Assembly (NCBI GenBank): GCA_036320915.1
Contig: JAXBDG010000015.1
Span: 1,488,001 to 1,552,000 of the forward strand
Reading direction: 5' to 3'
DNA: 64,000 nucleotides
Source: Linnemannia elongata
Lineage: Eukaryota; Mortierellomycota; Mortierellomycetes; Mortierellales; Mortierellaceae
Shown here: positions 11,700 to 23,691 of the stretch, piece by piece
Layout: every line of letters begins with the position of its first letter
How positions within the stretch are numbered: position 1 is the stretch's first letter
Notes under the pieces: generated by a model
What the model was told of the DNA's origin: nothing
Database searches by the model: none
Seen by the model: only the letters and a program-made list of their open reading frames with translations
Made by a program: the position numbers and the translations under genes

Positions 11700-13805
11700 T
11701 TACAACTTGCTATCAGCAGACGCAGAGGCAGACGAGGCAGAAGCAGCAGCAGCCTGCGAAGTCTCAGGCCAAGAGTAAGCCTGCAAATGCCTCTCGAACC
11801 CGAACCGGCCCACAAACTCGGCCAGCTGTTTAGGGCCCCTCGAACCATATGGGTACACCTCAACAGGGACTTGACCACGATCGATCTTGTGCAACACGGG
11901 TGTGAAGATCCTCCAGGCCTCGTCCAACTCATCCGACCGCACAAAGTTGGATTGCTCGCCCATAATTGCATCTAGGATCAGGTTCTCGTATGCGTCGGGG
12001 ACAGACAAGTTCGTGAACCGCGAAGCGTACGAGAGGTCCAGTTCCGACATAACGGTCTCCATACCCAAACCAGGCAACTTCTGGGTCATCTTCAAGTAGA
12101 CAGCCTCCTCGGGCTGGACACGGATGACGAGCTCGTTGCGGGCAGCAACGTCCTTCTGGAAAAGGTTCGAGCCCATATCCTTGAACTGAATCCGGATCTC
12201 AACCTTTTGTTGGTCAAGGGCTTTACCGCACTTGAGCACAAAGGGAACGCCCTCCCAGCGGGGGTTGTGGATATGGAAGGCCGCGGCGGCAAAGGTTGCG
12301 GTCTTGCTGCCCTTGGGGACGGTCTCGTCGTCAAGGTATGAGGGCAGGGAGCCGTCCTCGGACTTGCCGTATTGACCCAAGAGGACCTCTGATTCGACGA
12401 CTGGGGGGATCTGACGCAATACATCGACCTATTTGTTGTTATTAAAATTGAGTAGAGACGCGTGAGTTCATGCGCTTCGATTGTGACAATGACCACACGA
12501 GTTGAACACGATAACAGCGAAAGTGGTTATGTACCTTGGCGTTGCGGATGTCCTCGGCGTTCAATGAGGCAGGTGACTCCATGGCAATCAACGACAAGAT
12601 TTGGAACAAATCTATTATCATTCAATTCAGGCGAGAAATAGAAGAGAAGCAAAAATATTAGCACTCACTTCCATACCCGTTTCCGCCGCATACACCACCA
12701 ACCAGCAACAACAACAAAACAAAGGAGACGCACGGTTTTGCATGACGTCGCGCATGATGCCAAACTCATCAAAGTAGCCGCCACGACCCTCAGTGCCGAT
12801 CTTTTCCTTGAAGGTGATCTGGACGTTGGAGATGTGGTCACGGTCCCAGCAAGAGCCAAAGATCTGGTTGGTGAAGCGCAGGATCATGATGTTCTTGACC
12901 ATCTCCTTGCCCAAGTAGTGATCAATTCTGTAGATCTAATTCGTTTGTCATAGGAATGGGTATGGTGTGTTAGTTGGATGTAAGTAGGTATGTGAACATG
13001 GGTGTGTGTGTGTGTGTGGTGTATGGGTATGTTTGAAAAGTAACAGTCAAGAGAGCGTAAGTTCAGATCTGACGCGATATCGGTCGTGTTGTGCACCCCT
13101 TGCGTGTATCTGTTATCTTGTTTCTCTCCCTTCTTTCATAAGTGATTAAACATGGCAGAAAGGGTCGTTGACAATCGCGCCAATCAGATTCATCCCCCTA
13201 ATCAGTCGCCATCCTTTACTCCTCTCTCAATTGCTCCACCCCTCTCGCCCCACAGAAAAAAAAAATTATGATAATGCGATCGCCGTCCTGTTCTTGTTGA
13301 GCCATGCTAAAGTAATGTTGTCTTGTCCTCTCGTTATCCCTTTTTTGGTGCTTATCTCACCAGGGTCAGTGTATGTTAACATGGAGTAGCAATGCCCTCA
13401 TCCTCCCCATTCTATCAACTATTGGGCTTATCACACTCCCTCTTCGATATGTACTCGCAGATCATCACAATGTTGAGGTTGAACTCTACACCGCACCATC
13501 CCTCTCACTCTCTTCTTTCCAAGTGCTCCCCAACCCAACGAAGCGACAGAAAAGAGAGAGAGAGAGTGAGCGAGAATGCTCATTTTTACACAATCAGATC
13601 AAAATCACAACTGCAACAACAGTCAGCTCCACTTTTTCTTGCCCTGTCCTTGACTGTTAGATCTGCATTGAACAGCTCGAGAGAGAGAGAGAGAAAAAAG
13701 AGAGATCTCTCGTCCAGGAAACATCTCATCCCATATCTCCCATCGTCCCCCAACCCAGTGAATGCGACAACCATCCTTTTTTTCAGTGGAGATTAATAAC
13801 CCAGA

Positions 13806-13858
<53 letters not shown>

Positions 13859-15539
13859 TTGAAGCCCAGAAGTGGGTTCCACTCCTGCCTTCTCCTTGTT
13901 CCCTGGAGTACGTGGTCTGTAAGCCAATCTTGTAGGTCACGTCAAGTGAAGCCAGATCACGACCGATCACGTCAGTTCAAAATAATCGCATTGCGATTTC
14001 CCTTTATCTCCTCTCTTTGAATGCTGCCCCAATGAATGGACAGACACGCAACCCTGACAAATGATAATTGAACAATGGTGATGATCTTGGTACAAGTAGG
14101 TAGTGAGCCCTTTGTTCCCTCTCCTCTCGTCTTCACTTGCGCAGACTTGATCTCTTTCCTCCCTCATATCCTTCGCTTCACCGGCAACGATCGAATGTTG
14201 ATGGTATGTGCTGCGCACACAGAGGAGAACGTTTATCCAGGTCTGGTCCGGGGATTTATCAGCACAGAACACCATCATGTCTACCTCTCTTGTGCATTGC
14301 GTATGTGTGCTGCGTGTCTATGAACGATGATATGTGCTCATCCGATGGGTTGTAAGATTCACCCGATGGACGCATGTTCTCACTCGCCCCTCCTCCTCGT
14401 GTTGCCTGTTTTCTGTTCGACCACAACAAAGCTAACTCTCAACTGACCCCGCATCGGTATGACCAATGAAATCCAAAAAGTCTGTTTGTGTGCTTTGTCT
14501 CTTGGGTGTGATATGCATGTCGAAAAGCAAAAGGGGGTCAAACACAAAAAAAAGTTTGATAAAAGAGAGACAGAAGAACGTGCGATTGCAGTGTATATCT
14601 GTTTGTTTGCTGTCCCTGTAATATGAATGATTGCATTCCCAACAAAAAAAAAAAAAAAAAAAAAAAATCCAGTGTGGCACAGGGCAAAGCACTGACAAAG
14701 AAAGTAACAACCAAAAATGTCCCACAGTCCCCTTCACGGCTGATTATTTTCCACCATTGAACGATCGAACCGACCGCTTCACTCTGGCAACACCTCGTCT
14801 TCTTCCTTGTGTCTCCGGTAAATACACCACTCGACCTGGTCTTTTCACATTGCCCTGGCATCTCTCACAGTTTCACCCCACTTTTTTTTTTCCTTCTCTC
14901 GTTATCCATGAAAAATAAAGCAGAAAAGCAATTACAGAAAACCAAGGGGAAAGAGAGAGAACTAAAAGGGGGAGGGAACCAACAAAAAAAAAAGGCAAGA
15001 TGAAGAAGGAAGTTCCTTACCTCGTCTTCTCGGTAAAGGGCACCCAAGGCCTTGGACAGAGTACGGGAGCTCTCGAGGTCCATTCCAAAGGGCTTCTCGA
15101 CAATCAGGCGATTGATTCCCTTGAGCGTATAACAGTTCTTCTTCAATCCATTGGCGACAGGGATGAAGACCGAGGGAGGCAACGCCATATAAAAAAGTCT
15201 GTCATGAGTCTTTGTCTCCTTTTCGACCCGCTGCAACTCCTGCTCGAGGGCCTGAAAACCTGAGTCCTGATCGTAGACACCCGAGACATAGGTGCACTGG
15301 TCCAAGAACTGATCCAGCATAGTTTTGACCTTGGGCGTGGTCGTGTTCTTGATGTGTTGCGAGATGCGTTTGAGAAAGTCGGGGCGGTCCATCTTGGTAC
15401 GCGCATAGCCGACGATCCTGGTGGTGGGTGCAATGTGTCCGTGGAGGAAGAGGCCAAACAGGGCTGGGAAAGTCTTTTTCTTGGCTAAGTCTCCCGACGC
15501 GCCGAGAACTATTTTTGGGCGATCATGTTTGGTTTGCAT
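11700..15539 (-). CDS. ZWF1: Glucose-6-phosphate 1-dehydrogenase
   Basis: First enzyme of the oxidative pentose phosphate pathway: glucose-6-phosphate + NADP+ to 6-phosphogluconolactone + NADPH, cytosolic. Four exons on the minus strand: 15539-15021, 12935-12734, 12611-12535, 12428-11700, encoding 508 aa, the usual length. Visible motifs are GASGDLAKK (residues 13-21, nucleotide binding), EKPFG, the active-site RIDHYLGKE starting at residue 176 at the start of exon 2, then [14 protein letters not shown] and DVMQN-HLFQ across the exon 2/3 junction. The tail is Ala/Ser-rich. The start at 15539 was chosen because it gives the expected distance to the Rossmann motif and no AG acceptor lies in the preceding 60-70 bases. 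The first intron is 2,085 nt, very long for this genome. In lipid-rich fungi this enzyme supplies NADPH for fatty-acid synthesis (general knowledge). Confidence 0.95.
12936..15020 (-). other. 2,085-nt intron of the G6PDH gene
   Basis: A phase-0 intron separates the ALYREDE end of exon 1 from IYRIDHYL of exon 2, which join as one conserved block in known G6PDHs. Donor GTAAGG and acceptor TTAG are normal. The interior has an uninterrupted A45 run (13807-13851), an A-run of about 24 near 14643-14667, GA and TG repeats, and no ORF I can support on either strand. I found no recognisable transposon protein, though a degraded non-coding insertion could explain its size. Confidence 0.8.
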
Positions 15540-15580
15540 GTTGGGGGTTGGTCGGTGGGTTGGTGGGAGAATGGGGGCAT
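15509..15580 (-). other. Possible uORF overlapping the G6PDH start
   Basis: An ATG at 15580-15578 opens a 23-codon frame that runs past the G6PDH ATG (15539) in another frame and ends with TAG at 15511-15509. If the leader extends this far, initiation here would compete with the main start. Transcript ends are not known. Confidence 0.3.
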
Positions 15581-16679
15581 GAAGAAAAAATAAAGGGGGG
15601 GGGGATATAGGTTAGAGAGACATTGCATTAACACAGGAGTTGTATTTATATGCTTCTTGTGCCTTTGTTGTTCAGGGTGTCTTGTGCTCGAGTCTGCGTA
15701 GCTGTGTTCAAGACAATATGCAAGGTGAGGGTTGATGCGAAGGATGGTGAAGGGAGAGGTTCACTTGCCAATGATAGTAAAGACGGGTCTTCCAGAGGTC
15801 ATTTCGGCTGTGAGTATATGTATGAGTGTATGTGAGTAAGTATTGGGTGACCGAGTGTTGAGTGTGAGTGCGTGAATGTGAGGTGTGAAGAAAAAAGAAG
15901 AATGAAAAGAAGAAAGAAAGTAGATACGAGATGAAAAAAAAAAAGAAGAGAAAAAGGACAGAGCGTGGAAAAGCGATTTGAAAAAGAGAAAATTGCGGGG
16001 TAGGGAGTAAGTGTCTTGTCTCTTGCGTGCTTGTGAGCTAGAGATAGATGGATGACCAATGAAGACGTGTTCGTGTGAAAGCAAAGAGTGCGATAGGTAT
16101 AGCTGTGTGGTGTGTAGAGAGAGAAAGAGTGTGAAAAGGGTGATGAACAAAAACAAGAAGAGAAAGCAAGAAGAGGAAGAGAAGAAGAAGAAGAAGAAGA
16201 AGAAATAAATAACCCAACCGTCGACTCACAGAGAGGAGGGTAAACATTGACTTTTTTTTCCCTGTGATGTGAATAATAAAAACAATGAGTGAGTAAGCCA
16301 GACCTGCCAAGGGCAAACCAAGTATGAATGGTTCTCTCTTCTTTCAAACGCCATTTGCCAGTCGTGAATCAGAGCCAGAAAGAGACCGTCGACGTGATGT
16401 GTCAACAAACAGTCACCATTGTTTTTTTTCATTTTTTTTTTTTTTTTTTTTTCTTTCTTTCACACTCACACTCACTCATCCACTCACCGACTTTTCTTTT
16501 TCTTTCGCGTTGCCCTTTTTGGGATTCATAACTGATCAGTGATCACATTCTATGCGGGCACATAAGGTTGATTTTATCACTCCGATCACACATGCTTTGC
16601 ACACACACACAACACACAGCCTTGTTCACTTTCCCATGTCACTCCTTGCACTTAAGCAAATATGTACAAAAAGAAAGAA

Positions 16680-16729
<50 letters not shown>

Positions 16730-17501
16730 CGTGTTGCAAATAGCCTCATCCCTGTACGTAAACATTTGTCTATGCAGAGCAACGGGGTGACGAGGGGACG
16801 AGGACCAGGAAAGAAAAAGGACGAGTCGTGTGAGTGAGCTGCAATCCACCGTTAACCCTCCTTAGGAGAAATGAACTAAAAGAAGAAAAGAAAGAACCCC
16901 TTGCCTTGGGTCCACCACAACCTTCCATTCCATACCCCCTCAAAGTTTTTCCCTTGGTTCCCGAGGAGTGCGAAACCTCTCTTGTGCTTTTGCAGTGCCG
17001 AATCACAATTTTTTTTTTCCTGTTGTTGTTGTCTTTGTTACTGTTGCCTCCTTTCATACCTCATTTCCTTTTTGTTACCTTACTTCAATCGCCTTTCTTT
17101 ATAACCCGCATTCTTTTCTCTCTCTCTTCCTCCCTTGTTCTTCATCCTTCTCTTCCCCCTTCACCACAATTCCATTGTTCACCCTCCCTTCATTTCTGAT
17201 GTCAATTGCTTGCATTTGATCCTTTTTATTTCAATCACCTATGTCAGCTAGTGGTTCTTCTTCCTTCTCCATTTTTCTTTGTTCAACTGCATCCCTTTGC
17301 TTTGTTTCCTTTCCCTCCCTCTTATCCTTTCCACCGTTTCTCCTCTGCCTTGAAGCTGTTCAATTGCCTCCTGTTTGTTGAGTCTGATCTGATCAAAAAG
17401 AACGTATCACTGCCCTATAATTGATCAGACTGATCAAAGCATATATTTTTTATTTTTTTTTATTTACCCACAGACCCTCTCTCCACCTGCATACTTCACA
17501 C
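15540..17501. other. Divergent intergenic region between G6PDH and the polyphosphatase-like gene
   Basis: About 2 kb with no supportable gene. Contents: GA-rich stretches on the G6PDH side, a T tract near 16434-16452, a (GA)n microsatellite, CT-rich leader sequence toward 17500 and five copies of the palindrome TGATCA. Long open frames here encode only low-complexity Ser/Phe/Leu peptides. Confidence 0.6.
16684..16726. repeat. (GA)n microsatellite
   Basis: About 21 perfect GA units. Confidence 0.95.
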
Positions 17502-19049
17502 ATGATATCTACTGCAATGCAAAAAAAGAACAGTCTCTTCCTGTTCGTCGCTGCCGTCGTCCTTGTCATAGCAATCGTCACGTCGTCCGTCTCTTCGTCT
17601 CTACTCCCTCAGGCGCCTTTCCCTCAGCAACCACAGCCACAGCCTTCTATTGCCTCAACAACAACACCTGAAGCTGTCCCTCCCAACGACTATTCTTACC
17701 GCTTCCCTCCCACCGCCATGGACACCTTCCTCGCCTCCATCCGCCCCCGTCTCGACTCTGAGGAAGACTCTCAAGTCATCATCGTCACCGGAAACGAATC
17801 CGCAGGTACTTTTCAATAGCATACAATCGCGTCTGTCTCATTCATTCATTCATTCATTCATTCATTCATTCATTCATTCAGTCTACGCACCCTCTGTTCT
17901 CCTTATTAACTTCACGCGTCCCTTTCTTCCTACAACATAGACTTGGACTCGATCGTGTCGGCGTTGACGACCTCATTCTTCCTGACTAACTCGCACTCTT
18001 ACCCAGGAACAATCATCCTCCCCTTCATCAACATTCCAAAAATCGACCTCGCCCTCCGCTCCGACGTCGAGTTTGTCCTCGAGACCAACCACATTAACCA
18101 CGACCTCCTCTTCTTCCGCGACGACCTGCCAATCCTCGAGAACCTTGTCACCAAGAACAGACTCTCGCTCTTCTTGGTCGACCACAATGTGGTCATGGGC
18201 TCTATGGCTTCGCTCTCACGCGCCAAGGTTGTCGGTGTGCTGGATCATCATGTGGACGAGGGGCTTTACAACGACACTGCCAATCCTCGCAGGATCGAAA
18301 TGGTTGGTTCTTGCTCCAGTTTGGTGGCGGACCAGTTCTTGAAGTCTCAGATGGAGAGAGATCAAGAACTGAACGGAGGAGAGCAGCCCAACTGGGTTCA
18401 GCAGGTCACTCGGTTACTTCTGGGGCCCATCTTGATCGATACCCAGGACCTCAAGCCTGAGAGGAAGAAGGTCAAGCCCTTGGACCTGGCCATGGCAAAA
18501 CTTATCTTTCCCTACACCGGATGGGAGTCGATGGAGGATCTCTTCCGCAGGATCGAAAATGCTCGCAGGGACACCTCTCGTCTCTCGTTCTACGATCTTC
18601 TCAGAAAGGACTACAAGGAGTGGACTGTCCAGCATCAAATATCCAAGAAGGACGTCAAGGTCGGCATTAGCAGTGTCATCGGCTTGATGGAAAAGTACGC
18701 CACGCGCGATACCAAGGAGGTCTTGCAGAAGGCGATTCAACTATGGGCCGTGAACAGATCTCTGGATGTCTCGATGGTCCTGCTGGCCGATGATTTGGGC
18801 GAGGGCCATGGCGGATACCAACGTCAATTGATTGTCAACCCGGTGACAGAGAAGGTCCATGGGATCACAGAGCAGATAGAAGGGGTTGAACAACTGCAGT
18901 TGGAACGGACGACGATCATCGATACCGAGGATTCTGTCAACCGAGGCGAGCGGGCGTATCTCCAGCATAACAGCACTTGTACCCGCAAGCAGATCTGGCC
19001 CTATGTCGAGAAACTCCTCACTGAGTCTCCCCAACCCTCCCACCTCTAA
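17502..19049 (+). CDS. DHH/DHHA2 exopolyphosphatase-like (PPX1/prune family) with N-terminal membrane anchor
   Basis: Exons 17502-17805 and 17941-19049 (phase 1 junction) encode 470 aa. The family removes terminal phosphate from polyphosphate or related substrates using divalent metals. The four DHH-family motifs are visible: NESADLDS rebuilt across the splice, VDHN, the signature DHHVDEG, and GSCSSLV, followed by a DHHA2-like region (GPILIDTQDLK onward). Before the enzyme lies a hydrophobic segment at residues 11-30 (SLFLFVAAVVLVIAIVTSS) and a Pro/Gln/Ser-rich linker. This suggests a signal anchor that would place the enzyme in the secretory pathway or vacuole; yeast Ppx1 lacks this. Exopolyphosphatase versus prune-type activity cannot be decided from sequence alone. 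Confidence 0.88.
17838..17880 (+). repeat. (ATTC)n tandem repeat inside the polyphosphatase-like intron
   Basis: About ten TTCA/CATT units fill roughly a third of the 135-nt intron at 17806-17940, between donor and acceptor. Confidence 0.95.
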
Positions 19050-19293
19050 CTTGTGTTTATTCTCTTTTCTTTGTCTCCTTTTTTTTTTTTTTTTTTTTAC
19101 CTTTATGTTTTTGTTCCTGTTGTTTAATCTAGAATTAAGAGTTCTAGAAGTTGCCCCAATGTATTTATCTCTTTTGTCTTTTTTTCATACCATTCATTCA
19201 TACCATTCATTCATATGCTTCATACTATATATTCAAGCCCCTGTATCACTCACCCAGTTGGAATCTAAAAAATGAAAAGATGCTGGTAAATAT

Positions 19294-19774
19294 TTATTTT
19301 GAAGATGCTGCTGCTGATGCTGCGGTTGCGGTAGGAGAAGTGGTGACACCAGGCGCTGCCTGTGAATCAACTCGCTTGATCTCCCAATCGTCGTCATCAA
19401 TGTCCTGTGCCTGCAGACGCCAGTACTCCTCCTGCAGATCCAGCTTTCTCCTTGACTTTGACGACAATTTCAGTCCTTCCTCCTTTGTCATCTATAGTAT
19501 GAGTTGCGGTATAAGAAATGGACGTTAGTAAACGCCTAGTAACGGAGACAATGAAAAGAATGCGAGAGTGATAGAGAGATATATATCATACGGCTTTGGT
19601 GCGGTTGTCGTGGACGTTGTATTTGGTAGCGGTGAGCTCGGAGAGGGCAAAGGAGCCGACGACGACGGTGAGGAGAAAGGGCAGACCAAAGTAGAGGACG
19701 GGGCGTCTCTTTGTTGCCTGTGCGAATTTATCTGCTGGTGTTGCGACTCCGTAGCTCTTGTTTGTGAAGACCAT
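19294..19774 (-). CDS. COX16: Cytochrome c oxidase assembly protein COX16, mitochondrial
   Basis: Two exons, 19774-19592 and 19491-19294 (phase 0), encode 126 aa, close to the usual 105-130. COX16 is an inner-membrane protein that helps assemble cytochrome oxidase, linked to Cox1/Cox2 maturation. The sequence shows one membrane segment at residues 26-47 with FGLPFLL, then SELTATKYNVHDN, then the conserved charged stretch KEE-LKL, EEYWRLQ and the DDDDWEIKRV motif, followed by an Ala/Ser/Thr-rich tail. The start was set at MVFTNKSYG; an upstream in-frame ATG would add a non-conserved Ser/Pro/Leu peptide. Confidence 0.92.
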
Positions 19775-20467
19775 TGTGTCTGTGTTGTATGAGAGACTGA
19801 GGGAGGGAGGGGGGAATGAATAAAAGAATGAATGAATGACTTGTGCTTGAGATGGAACCAACGAACAACGATCGGCTTCGCTCTTTCTTGGAAGGAGGGT
19901 GTGTGACTGTCGAAAGGGGAAAGTGGAGGAAGAGTAAGAGCAGGGTTACCAAATGGAGGCAAGGCTGGTTCGAGTGATGATGCCCTCCCTTTTCGAGAGA
20001 CAAGTGTAGGTTGTTGCCACTAAGAAAGACAAGCAAAGACGTCCATTTGGCAGTTGTTTGCCGCCTTTTTTTGATATGCTACAGAAATGGAACTACTGTA
20101 GAGAAGGGTATCCAGGCTGGCATTGTCTGGATACCAGCCTACTCTGTTAATTGATCACCTTTTTTTTTTTTTTTTTTTTTTTTTATCTGTTGTCTTTGTT
20201 TGTACCTCCACTCACCCCCTCCCCCCCTGTTACGAAGTTATGCATCTATGTGTATTCTCCTTTTGAGTTCAGTTCGCACGCGCGTCATTTTTCTTTCAAC
20301 TTCCTTTTCCTTCTTTCTCCTACTCTTACTTTCGTCTCCTACCCTTTCTTCTTTACTCATCTCTAATACATCCACTCAATAACATAGAAAAAAGGAGATC
20401 CCTCTCTCCACTCAACATACACATACGCATACACACTTACGCAAGCCTCGCAGGAGACGCAGTAGCA
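19775..20467. other. Divergent promoter region, COX16 / snurportin
   Basis: 693 bp with a T tract of about 24 (20160-20183) and CT-rich leader toward 20468. No gene seen. Confidence 0.6.
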
Positions 20468-20472
20468 ATGTC

Positions 20473-20504
<32 letters not shown>

Positions 20505-23345
20505 CCGCCCACAATCACTCCAACGGGAACAGGAGCAACCATACCACAACTACCACTAATACTACTACTACTACTACCACCACTACTACTACACAGGAAC
20601 AACAGCACCTCGCCACCAACATCTCCCAATCAGCATTCAACCTCCAAACCCTCGACATCACCATCGCCATGCCATCTTCCTCAACCACGTCTTCTTCAAC
20701 AGCAGTAACTTCAGGAGCAGCAACACCCGCAACCCTTCCCTATTCCCATGTCATCAGTCAAGCAACCGTCGAAGCCCTGGGAGACTGGCTCCTCGAATCA
20801 GCTTCTGTACAGTCCGTCCCTGCAGCACAGGAACAGCGTCGTCGGCAAAGTTACAAGACGAGTTCGTTAATTAATAAGTCTTTGAGGCAGTCCCAGGAGG
20901 AGCGGCGTAAGATTGCCCTTGCTGAACAAGCGAAGGTACCCATTGGAGCTGGTGTTTTTTTTGGGTGCCTGGGATTGTTTTCAGGAGAAAAGGCGAGATA
21001 AGTGGAATGGGATTTCATAATAGAGCTACGATGCCAAAGAAAAAAAAAACAACAAAAACCATTGTCTAGTATATCATGGAGGACGATCTCTTGGAGTAAT
21101 GGTATCAAAGAGAAAACAAGACAAAAAAAAAGCACTGCTATGAACGTGTGACAGAGGACTTCAAAAAGCTATGGTACCAAAGAAGAAGACAATGACATTG
21201 TAGAGGAAGGTGTTGTTACTGAGCCAAACCTAAACCAGCTTACATGTGAATTGTATCGCGTTGAACATTCACACACATTTTATTTCAACTAGAAACGATA
21301 CCAATTCACAAACCACGCCCGGAAACTGGCCCTCTTTGCAAGTGGACAACCCTCAGGAGAATCCTCTGACTCCGGAGACGACGACGAAGACAACGACGAG
21401 GACGATGAGGAGGACGTAGAGTGTGATGACGATAAGGATCTAGAAGACGACGGCGACGACCAGAATCCACTCAGCAAGAAAAAGAAAAAGAAACGATCCA
21501 ACAAAGAGCCTTCCTCGCCATCATCATCGCCCTCAGGAACAGGAATCGACCTTGGAGGCAGTGGTGGCGGTGGCGCGGCTATAACGTCGCTACACAATGC
21601 ACCACCGCCAAATCACAAGCGGCGCTTGAGTTCTGGATCAGAATCGGAAGCGACTGCGGGAGGGAAGAAGAAGGACAAGACTGTCGATGCGCTCTCGCCG
21701 AAGAAGCCTCGGTTACAGAAGAACTCGCCCAAAGCTGCCAGGAAACATAAGGATCGCAACCCATTCAGGTACTATTCTTCAGCACAATTATAACAACAAG
21801 GAATGACACGTTTTAACGTTGTTTATGTTTCTTCCCACGCTCAGGAGATGTTTCAAGGCTTTGGCGCTGAGAAGACGACTCATAACTATGAACGATGCAT
21901 CAATTTCACCGTCCATTGCTTGTCAAGCATTTGAAATGACAAACTGACATCGTCCACGTTCTTGCCTGATATGATGTGATGATAGGGATCAGATGATGAT
22001 GCCAGAACCCATGACAGACATTCCTTCAGACCTCGACACGAGCTACTACATTGTCCCACTTCCAATCGGCCACCGCTGCTTTGTGATTTCTGCAGACGGC
22101 AAAACAACAGCCCGTCTACCTTCGGGTCAATTGCTGGTCGCCGCCTTTGAATCGTGTCTTCCCGCAGGTTCCAATCAGTACCGTGGCAACAGAAGATCAG
22201 ATTATTGTATTCTGGACTGTGTGTATTCCTCTGTCACCAGGACCTTTTGGACGATTGATATCATGTGCTGGAGGGGTCATCCTGTCTACGAGTGCGAGAC
22301 CGAGTTCCGGTTCTGGTGGTTGAGGGGTAAACTGGCCGAGATTGAGAGTTTGCAGGGGACTTGGATTGCGAATCAGACAAAGGAGTGGGAACAGGAGCAG
22401 GCCAAGAAGCGACAAAAGAAGGCGAAGCAGTTAAAAAGAAGGCAGGAGAAGGCTGCTGCTACCGCGGCTGCAGCTGTCATGGATGTTGTACCGACAGAGA
22501 ACACTAGTGGAGCGACACAGGATGAATGTGATGATGGTGATGATGAGGCAGGAACCGAGGGTATGGAACTGGATCCTACCCAGACGGGGGCGGGACCTTC
22601 AACGACGTCACGTAGATTCTGGCCGATCGTTTTTACGCCTCTTCCGTACTTCAATGCGTCGATTGATTTGGTCCGCCTGTTGGCCGAGTCGATGCATCAG
22701 CCCACAATACCAACAACCATCACCACACCCCCGATGTCGTCGCGCTTACCTATGACAAGTCAAGTGAATGGAAATGGAGCAGCAGAATCTATGCACTCGG
22801 CGTTGGCACTTCTGGAATCTGTATCTCTGTCGTCAGCATCCACATCTTCAAAGCCTGCAGGACAAACCCCGTCGAGTACTGCACCACCACCAAAGCGATC
22901 AACACCTGCGACCACCTTTGCGATCAAAACACACCCAATCTCAATACCCATTCCTCACTCTGCAAACAGTAACAGTGTAAAGTCCAACGGAGCTCATACT
23001 GCCCATTCGCCGATGTCTTCATCGCCTGTCACAAGTACACTTGGAACAATGGCTCTTTCAGGCGAAATCGCAACCGCGGCATCCCTGTTCCCCGCCCACG
23101 ACACGAAGCAAAAAAGCCGACAGGACCAGACGCTCTTGCACGAACGCGCCGCAGGGTTGGTATTCTTCAACAAGAAAACCATGTATGTCTTGGGATCAAC
23201 CCCACTCTGTGGATGGGTGGCGATGGACCAGATTGGTGATGTCTTCTTTGATGATGAGGGCGGGATTGGTCCTGCGCCTGGTACCAGTGCGGTCGAAGGT
23301 CGGGAGATTGAGATGGAGGATGCCCTTGAGCGTATTCGCATCTAG
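20468..23345 (+). CDS. SNUPN: Snurportin-1 (m3G-cap-specific snRNP import adaptor), enlarged
   Basis: Three exons, 20468-20935, 21293-21768, 21986-23345, encode 767 aa; the human protein has about 360. Snurportin binds the trimethylguanosine cap of U snRNAs and importin-beta for nuclear import. The importin-beta-binding helix is split by intron 1: QSQEERRKIALAEQAK, then KRYQFTNHARKLA. The cap-binding domain starts at PSDLD (about residue 326) and includes CILDCVY, DIMCWRGHPVYECETEFRFWW and, after a long insert, LVFFNKKTMYVLGSTPLCGW. Additions are an N-terminal poly-Asn/poly-Thr region, an acidic and Lys-rich linker between the two domains, and a roughly 270-residue Ser/Pro/Ala-rich insert, all probably disordered. 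Antiparallel to nothing; tail-to-tail with the kinase gene. Confidence 0.9.
20477..20506 (+). repeat. (CAA)n coding repeat (poly-Asn)
   Basis: AAC/CAA triplets encode ten Asn just after the start of snurportin, followed by ACT/ACC triplets encoding poly-Thr near 20544-20594. Confidence 0.9.
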
Positions 23346-23395
23346 GATCGCTCGTTGTCGCTCGACTGGCTTTCTCTTTTCTTTTTTTCTTTTTT

Positions 23396-23429
<34 letters not shown>

Positions 23430-23691
23430 TCTGTAACCATTGTAGTTGCACCTTGCCAAGCGTGTTCCTCCCTCTCATACACATTTCATCGATCTCGATA
23501 AAAAGCATCCTTCAAGCATTCAAAGCGCTTTTGTTTTTTTTTTTCTTTATTTCAGAACATAATGTTCTCCTATGAGGTTTTCCTAGTTGCTTTTTGGCTT
23601 TGGATCCGGAAAGAAAAACACAATGATCTTGGTGGTTGTAAAATACACGTTGATGCTTCATCCTGCATTCCTGAAGTGGAGTGAGAGAATA
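23346..23691. other. Convergent intergenic region, snurportin / CDK
   Basis: 346 bp between two stop codons. It holds a T31 run (23398-23428) and probably both 3' UTRs. No gene seen. Confidence 0.6.

Noticed and set aside
15761..16347. Upstream coding exon for G6PDH (peptide ending RPVFTIIGK) and long Ser/Leu/Phe frames
   Set aside because: No AG acceptor lies in the roughly 70 bases before the G6PDH ATG, so it cannot be spliced on, and the frames are translations of purine-rich simple sequence.
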